From: Atherix ibis
Lineage: Eukaryota > Arthropoda > Insecta > Diptera > Athericidae
Assembly: GCA_958298945.1 (NCBI GenBank)
Contig: OY282610.1
Location: 28,780,167 to 28,844,166, forward strand
Length of the DNA: 64,000 nt
Reading direction: 5' to 3'
This document shows, one piece after another, positions 57,600-64,000 of this stretch. The notes beneath the pieces are model-generated. The model ran no database searches. It was given only the letters and a program-made list of their open reading frames with translations, and was not told the DNA's origin. Both the position numbers and the translations under genes were made by a program. The first letter of the stretch is position 1; each line of letters opens with the position of its first letter.

Positions 57600-59870
57600 T
57601 TATACAAAAATTTTGTGAGTTCTTATAATAAGTAAAAAGTTTCTTTTAATATTACTCACATTAGTACATTATTATAACTATTCTAATATTTGAGCATTGT
57701 TTTTGAAGTAGTTCCAAAAAAAAAAAAAAAAATTAAAATAAATAAATAAAGTAAAAAAAAAAATTATATTAAAAAAATTATATAAATCAAGAAAAACAAA
57801 ACGAAAATAATTTTTGAAAAAAAAAAATCACCATCGAAATGATATTATAAAAAGTTCGACATTTTTTTTAATAAAATTCTTCCCAAATAATTATTATTAT
57901 TATTATTATTATAGTTTATATATAAATATATATTTTGTTTTTTTCATCTTTTATTAAAATCATATTTATATTATTTAATAACAATAAGAATTTTAATCAA
58001 AATGAGAGGGTCAAAAAAACGGAAACTTTTTAATTGTTAAAAAAAAATCTTCAAATATCTGACAGACATTAATTACCAAACTATAATAATTATGATAATA
58101 ATGATAATAATAAAAATAACTAAAAAAAAATATATGAACATTTTCTTTGAAAATTTTTTTGTGTTTTGATTAAATTTGACTTATTTTTTTTGTTGAAAAA
58201 ACAAAAAAAATATTTCTGTTCTTATTGCCTTGAAAGAAAATATTAATCAATTAATTTAAATAGTAAATAATATTTAAAAAAAAGACAATCAAACCACTTT
58301 ATATTAAAAAAAAAAACTAATATAATAAATATATTTATTTATCTATATATGTGTGTATGTATATATGTATCAGAAGATATGTACGTACATGCGTATGTGC
58401 ATAAAAATTTATAAAAAAAAAACGAAAACAATAACATACATATGTATATGATAATAATAAAAATAAAGAATTTTGTTAAAAGGATGATCAAAAGAGAGAA
58501 GGTTGAGAAAGAATAAAAAATTACAACATAAAATAAATTTAAAAATAAAAAATAAAAAAAGAACAAACCAAGGTGGTGGTAACCTTACTTTATTGGCGAG
58601 AAAGCTTTAAAGCTTAGTCGCACTCTTCGTTTAAGGTATATACATTTTGAGAGCTTAATGTCAATCGTGTTCGCGTGGAGTGATTGTGTGGAATAAAGAA
58701 GAACATGGACAAAAATTAATTGTACAGGATTAGTTTTTTACCTTATTTGTTATTAATTAAAAATTATTTTATAAATATCAACAATAAAAAGAAAACATAG
58801 AAAAAAAAATTTATTAATAAAAAATTTTAATTCGAAATTAAAAGTTAACAAAAAAAAAAAAAACAATAATAACAAATCTAAAAAAAATAGTCTTAAAAAA
58901 AAAAAAAAAAAAAAAACAAACCAAAAAAGTGTAATAGATTTATAAGTACATATATCCTTTAGCTAAGATTGTGTACAAAATTCAATAAATAAATAATAAT
59001 AATAATAATATTTATTGATTGATGTCAATGAACATATGCATACATATATAAATAGAATACAGGCATTTGTATGCGTATTCATATGGACTTAGTACACAAA
59101 CAGAAAGAGGGAAACATTTTCGAAAATCAGCATTTTTTTTCTATATTTTCTAACAGATTTTAATTTTTTTTTGTACATTTTTCTCATCTAAACTAAATAA
59201 TAAATATGCAAAAATTTAATTGTCTTAATATTTCTTTGATACCAAAAAAAAAACAAACAAAAACAATCAATAAAACTATAATTCTATTTTTATGTTGATG
59301 ATAGACGATAGTCCATTTCTTATTTAGTTCTTATTTTGATATAAAACGATTTTTTTTTATTCAAATTTATCCTATTATTTTTTTTTTTGAATCTATTATA
59401 TTATTTATAATCATCTATTACATTCTTATCTTTATCATATACAATATATAAAAAAAAAGAATGCAAAAATAATTATTTTAATTTTAATATTTTGTAACTA
59501 AATCTTTTTTCATACTTTTTGTTAATAAAAAAAAAACAAAAACAAAAAAAAAATAAAAACAAAAACAAGAATTCTGAAAAAAGAGAGAGAGAGAGAGAGA
59601 GAGAGTGAGAGAGAAAGGGAAGAAAACTACTAAATTTGTGAATGCGTAAAAACTAAAAACATTAAAAATTTAAAAAAAAACTCTTACTTTTAATAATTTT
59701 TAATAATAATAACAATAATAATAATAATTGTTCGAATCAAAAGCAAAAAAAAAGGAAAGAAAAAAATAAATTAAGAGGGAGAGAAGCAAGAAGAACAGAA
59801 GAAAGAAAGAAAGAGAGATAAAATAGAAAAGATAGAAAGAAAGTAAGAAAAAGAAAGACTTTCTACCAAA
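57600..59870 (+). other. A/T-run-rich DNA, probable 5' flank or leader of the 59871 exon
   Basis: Long poly(A), ATT and AAT runs. One balanced patch at 58575-58700. The last 300 bases are A/G-rich and include a GA repeat. No coding frame. Confidence 0.3.
59582..59613 (+). repeat. GA dinucleotide repeat upstream of the signal-peptide exon
   Basis: (AG)12 followed by TGAGAGAG. In flies such tracts can bind GAGA factor near promoters. It lies 260 bases before the start codon at 59871, in a purine-rich leader. Confidence 0.8.
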
Positions 59871-59933
59871 ATGTCTACATCTTCAACATTGTTGTTGGTG
59901 GTGTTGTGCGGAAGCCTCATATTTGTCGCGCAG
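59871..59933 (+). CDS. first coding exon of an unidentified secreted or membrane protein (signal peptide)
   Basis: An ATG in a near-ideal fly context (ACCAAAATG) opens a 21-codon exon beginning MSTSSTLLLVVLCGSLIFVA and ending Gln, immediately followed by a strong donor (CAG|GTGCGTA), phase 0. The peptide is a textbook signal sequence: short polar start, Leu/Val core, and small residues near the cleavage point. Long fly genes for neuronal receptors and adhesion proteins often isolate the signal peptide in a short exon before a large intron. No second exon was recognised before the window ends, so the first intron is probably over 4 kb. The gene is not identified; confidence that it is a real exon is moderate to good. 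Confidence 0.65.
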
Positions 59934-62900
59934 GTGCGTAAAACAAAATTTCTTTATATTATTGTATTTGGTTATTATTCTCTTTATTATATTTGATTGT
60001 TATTATTATTTTCTTTTGGTTTGTTTGGTTAAAAAAAAATAATTTTGTTTCCTATTGCGTTAAAAGTTCTTATATAGCAAAAAGTTTGTTTTTAATCAAA
60101 ATTAAAAAAAAATTTCATTCATAACCCCCCCCCCCCCCACTTTCTTTTTTAGATTCAAATTTTTAAAATAATACTATTTCCTTTTTATTTTTCCTTCAAG
60201 AAAAAAAAAAATAATAATAATTAGCATATTATAAAAAAAAAATTATATTTTTTCTCAAAACAAAATATTTTGATGCAATGGAAATTTTTATTGATAATAT
60301 CCAAAAATGAGAAATTTGAAAATATTTGGATAAAAAATTCAATTTGAAGCGAGAATATCTTCTTGGTTGTTGTCTTTGTGGCCTTACCAAAACTGCCGCA
60401 TCTGTTGTTGTTTTGTTAACTTTCGCCCATCAATATCCGAAACCAGAAAATCTTCCATGAAAAATTAATACGATTTTTGTTTTAAAGAAATAAACAAAAA
60501 ATCAAACTTTTATATAGATATTATTAAAGAGTTTTTTTTTTATTGTAACAAAGCCATGGAAAAGATGATTTTCGTATATTATTAATTAGGGCTTGTCCGG
60601 GGATTTCCACGCAGAATCACGGACAATCACATGCAAATCATTAACTTTGACATTATATATAGTGTAATATTTAAATTAATACAGCATCAAAAAACTAAAC
60701 TTAAATACAATTCCTTTTTGTGTGAATTAATTTATAATAGAAAAAAGGAATCGTATTTTTCTATAATAATGAAATCTTTTTTTTATATATATTAAATTGT
60801 TTTTTTTTGCATATTGAGAAAAAAAAATATTTGAAAAAAATTCATGCATTTTAATTTGAAAAGAAAAATAAAAACAATATTTTTAAATGAATTAATAAAT
60901 TTAAAAAAAAACAAAAAACAACAGATAAGAACAAAAACTAATAAATTTTTAGTTTCAATTGAAAAAAAAATCTTTAAAAATTCTCTATCTTTATCAAAAA
61001 TTTCGTTTCTAAATTCTTGTATTTGTAGTAAGTAAATTTCCGATTCTAAATCCTTATACAATTTATATATCTATAGTACAAGAACTTTTATTATATTATA
61101 CGAAACGCATTTCCATCTATTCTTAAAGTACGAGTAATAAATAAATTCAACACAACTTTTTATCTATTTTACTTACCTTTTCCTTTTCGTTATATTTTCC
61201 TTTTACATTTGGTATCTTTTATAAAATTGAAAGGCCTCCAAGGATTTACAATAAGGAAAATATATACTCTCGTTCATTCTCATTTTATCATAATAATTAT
61301 TTATGTTAAAGCATTTTATATTTTGATAAATACAAGGACTCGTTTATAGTGTTTATTATTTATTATTTATTAAAGCATTATCCTGTCTGTCGTAGATTTG
61401 TATTATATCACATATATAATTTTTGTTTCTATGCTGCATTCGATTAAAAAAAAAAGCTAATATTTTCCTATTCTACTGCATTGCGCAAACAAATTATTTA
61501 TTCTGTAAAAATCTACCCTTAACAATGCCAAGTTTCCAAAATGTTCAAAAGCCATTTTATTAATGTTGAAGATTATGTGGTTCTGGTTGATGATGCTAAC
61601 TAACTATTGTATTATGATGATGACGATTTTGATGATTCATAATCAATATGTACAAATATGTAATGTGCAATTTTTTTTTTATTCAAAATTTCTTAATAAT
61701 TTTACATACCCAAAGATTTGATAATAAATAAATAACTCGTAATCAATTAATCATCAATTTTGACACCGTTTATCTATGATAATATTTTCTAATATAAATT
61801 GTTAAAAAGGTTTTTTTTTTTAGAAGATAATAATATTTCTTTACAGGATTTTCAAAGAGATTCAATTTAATTTTCGTCGAAATTTTTAATGAATATACTG
61901 TGAATTTGCATTATGAATATCGTTTAAAGATTGATAATTCAGAACGAACAAGGAATATTAATTATTTTAATAAATTTGAATTTGATTAAAAAGGACGACC
62001 TTTTAGAAGAATTGATGAAAATGTTTCAGATTTTCTTATAAAAAACAATCGAGATTTTTTTGTAGATAAATTATATACTAATGACCACGCCCTTAACTTT
62101 TTCAGCTTTTAAAAACACTACTTAGAATTATTGTTCTATTGTTATATAAGCGAAAGATAATAATTCTTCGTAAATATTTATTTTTCTTCTGATTTTATTT
62201 ATTTAAATTTTTATCTTACAATTTACAATTTACAACTAACCAAATATGGCACCCATTTATCGAGTATAGGTAATGAATGGTAGGGGTTTTTCGTTAAACA
62301 CATTTTGTTATTTATGAAAAGGATTTTACTAAAATCAGATAAAAAAATATTTCCTATCAAAGGATTTTATTACGAATACATATTTGGCAAAGGTAAATTT
62401 TCTACAAATTAATTAATTAAATTTTCTATGAAAATTTCCAAATTAATTCTGAATAATTTAATTAGTTCATTAAAGGATTTTACATAAATTGATAAGTTTT
62501 TACAATATATATAATATATCTTTTTTAGACTAGATTTTATATATATATATATACCAGTATGCATTATTGTACGTGTCTAAGAGTTTGTATTATTAATATA
62601 GATAAAAGATAGAATATGGAAGCAATTTAAATATATAATATGTATTTCTTAATAACCTTTTCTACGAATACGGTTTGTCATTTTATTTATAATTATCTGT
62701 ACGCTTTATAAGAATTTCCTTAATAATAATAAACAATTTCTTTCTAATCATTATAGTAATTAATTGACTCCATAAATAGCTGATTAATAAAACGAACCCA
62801 ATTTTTTGGGCCACAAACACGACCTACCAACCCCACCCCCCACCATCCTCCGTAAAATTGACTTTTTCTTACAGCAGCATTCATTCTTATAGTCAACTTT

Positions 62901-63465
62901 TTCTAAATAATTAATCAATAATATTTCTAATAAATCAACATTTTACTATCAGTTAAGCATATATTTACTTACGTATTTAATCATAATTATTTATGTATAT
63001 ATATATACTTTTTATTTTTTTTATTTTTATCTATACGAAAATAGAATATTTGTGTGCTGAGATGCTATTTTTAATTATCAGAAAAGTTAAGGTCATTTCG
63101 ATCAGTTAAGTTTAGTTGATTAAAATTTCAATTATTGATTATTGATTATTATAAATACTCATAGTTATTTTTTGTGATTTATAATTGAATATAAATATTT
63201 ACAAAAAAAAAAAAATACAATATTGAATTTTAGATTACAAAATTTACTTTTATTTTGGATTTTAAAAAAAAAACCAAACATTTTTTAAAAAACTTTATTT
63301 AAAAACGATTCAAATATTTAGGATTACTTTTAGAAACTTGGTTAAAAAATTTTATATTTTTAACTATTAAGAATTTTAGATTGAAAAAAAACATACAACT
63401 GAGATGGTTTTAGAAAATTGTTTTTTTCTTCTTTTAGATTTAAAAAAAAACCTTACCTTTTTAAA
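59934..63465 (+). other. probable first intron of the 59871 gene
   Basis: A+T-rich DNA with homopolymer runs, including 14 C at 60125-60138. At 60593-60626 an inverted repeat encloses a GGGGATTTCC sequence. No coding frame or transposon was recognised. Confidence 0.4.
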
Positions 63466-63469
63466 ATAT

Positions 63470-64000
63470 AGTTAACCCTCCTAAAACACGGTGGGTAGGT
63501 TGGTTCCTAAAAAAATGACCGTGTTAAGAGAAACCGTATTATACCTGCATCCCGAAAATCTTTTTAATTTTTAAATTCAACAATTTTTAAATAAAAATAT
63601 AAGACAGTATATAAAATAAAAAACGTAATTAAACAAAAAAATTCTCTTCTCATTTAATTGAAGATGATTTTTTGAAATTTCTTTTTCGTCACACTGGTCA
63701 GCGCTCGAACGATATTATCACTTTTAAAATTTCTTTTTCGTCACATTTTTTTGCTCGAACGATATTATCACTTTTTGAACCAATTTTTTCGTTAGGATTT
63801 TTTGCATCTTCTGGCTTCTTTAAAAATCAGTTTTTTTAATGCGTTTGCTGGCCCTTCCAAGTTCTTAGTAAATTCCATTGCAATTTTCAAGCTCCCATCA
63901 AATAAATCTTACACGTCTTCAAAAATCATGTCCACAAAACCGTCGCCTCCGATCGATTTAGCAAGTTGTAATATTCGCCCAATCCCATTTTCTGGGGATT
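63470..64000 (-). mobile_element. possible Tigger/pogo-like DNA transposon end
   Basis: 63476-63545 has an end-like structure rich in ACGG and TTAAG (ACCGTGTTAAGAGAAACCGT), resembling terminal repeats of Tigger-type elements. From 64000 to about 63790 the minus strand is open in one frame and encodes ILQLAKSIGGDGFVDMIFED then a stop, then KIAMEFTKNLEGPANALKKL. Short acidic helices of this kind occur near the C-terminus of Tigger transposases. The rest of the element would lie beyond the window. Classification is tentative. Confidence 0.35.
63675..63776. repeat. 52-base tandem duplication
   Basis: AAATTTCTTTTTCGTCACA starts at 63675 and at 63727, and both copies end in GCTCGAACGATATTATCAC. 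They differ mainly in the middle (CTGGTCAGC versus TTTTTTT). Confidence 0.9.

Overview
The window looks like a piece of nuclear genome from a higher fly (order Diptera). Intergenic DNA is long and very A+T-rich. Introns are mostly short (60-100 bp) with GT-AG ends, start codons sit in a C-A-A-A-ATG context, and the recognisable genes are close to Drosophila genes (pecanex, a mitochondrial thioredoxin, an ETHE1 persulfide dioxygenase). Decayed mariner, Tc1, jockey-like and gypsy-like elements fill much of the rest. The species cannot be named from sequence alone.

Layout. 1-11 kb is a transposon graveyard: a gypsy-like integrase remnant, a jockey-like LINE, a minus-strand LINE whose 3' tail is present three times in tandem, and two mariner remnants, one split by another repeat. 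12.3-13.5 kb holds a two-exon gene for a secreted repeat-rich protein of 347 residues that I do not recognise. 15.3-25.2 kb is the complete nine-exon coding region of pecanex (about 2,816 residues). 25.2-32.6 kb is an A+T-rich gene desert. 32.6-36.5 kb carries two head-to-head nuclear genes for probable mitochondrial proteins: a thioredoxin-2 type protein (minus strand) and ETHE1 (plus strand). 36.6-56 kb is a second graveyard: five more mariner pieces, a mariner split by a non-autonomous insertion, a Tc1 element with both inverted repeats and nested insertions, and LINE RNase H fragments on both strands. Inside it sits the last coding exon of an unidentified minus-strand gene (52.3-52.4 kb). 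57-64 kb appears to be the 5' end of another gene: a short signal-peptide exon at 59871-59933 followed by a long intron. The last 500 bases look like one end of a Tigger/pogo-like element.

The genes do not form one pathway. Pecanex is a multipass membrane protein of the Notch pathway. Trx2 and ETHE1 are both thiol/sulfur proteins of mitochondria, and their divergent arrangement is the only neighbourhood that suggests shared function. I found no convincing previously undescribed system. The most useful observations are structural: nested transposons whose order of insertion can be read, a tandemly repeated LINE tail, an inverted pair of repeat-plus-mariner units, and exons too short for ordinary ORF calling.
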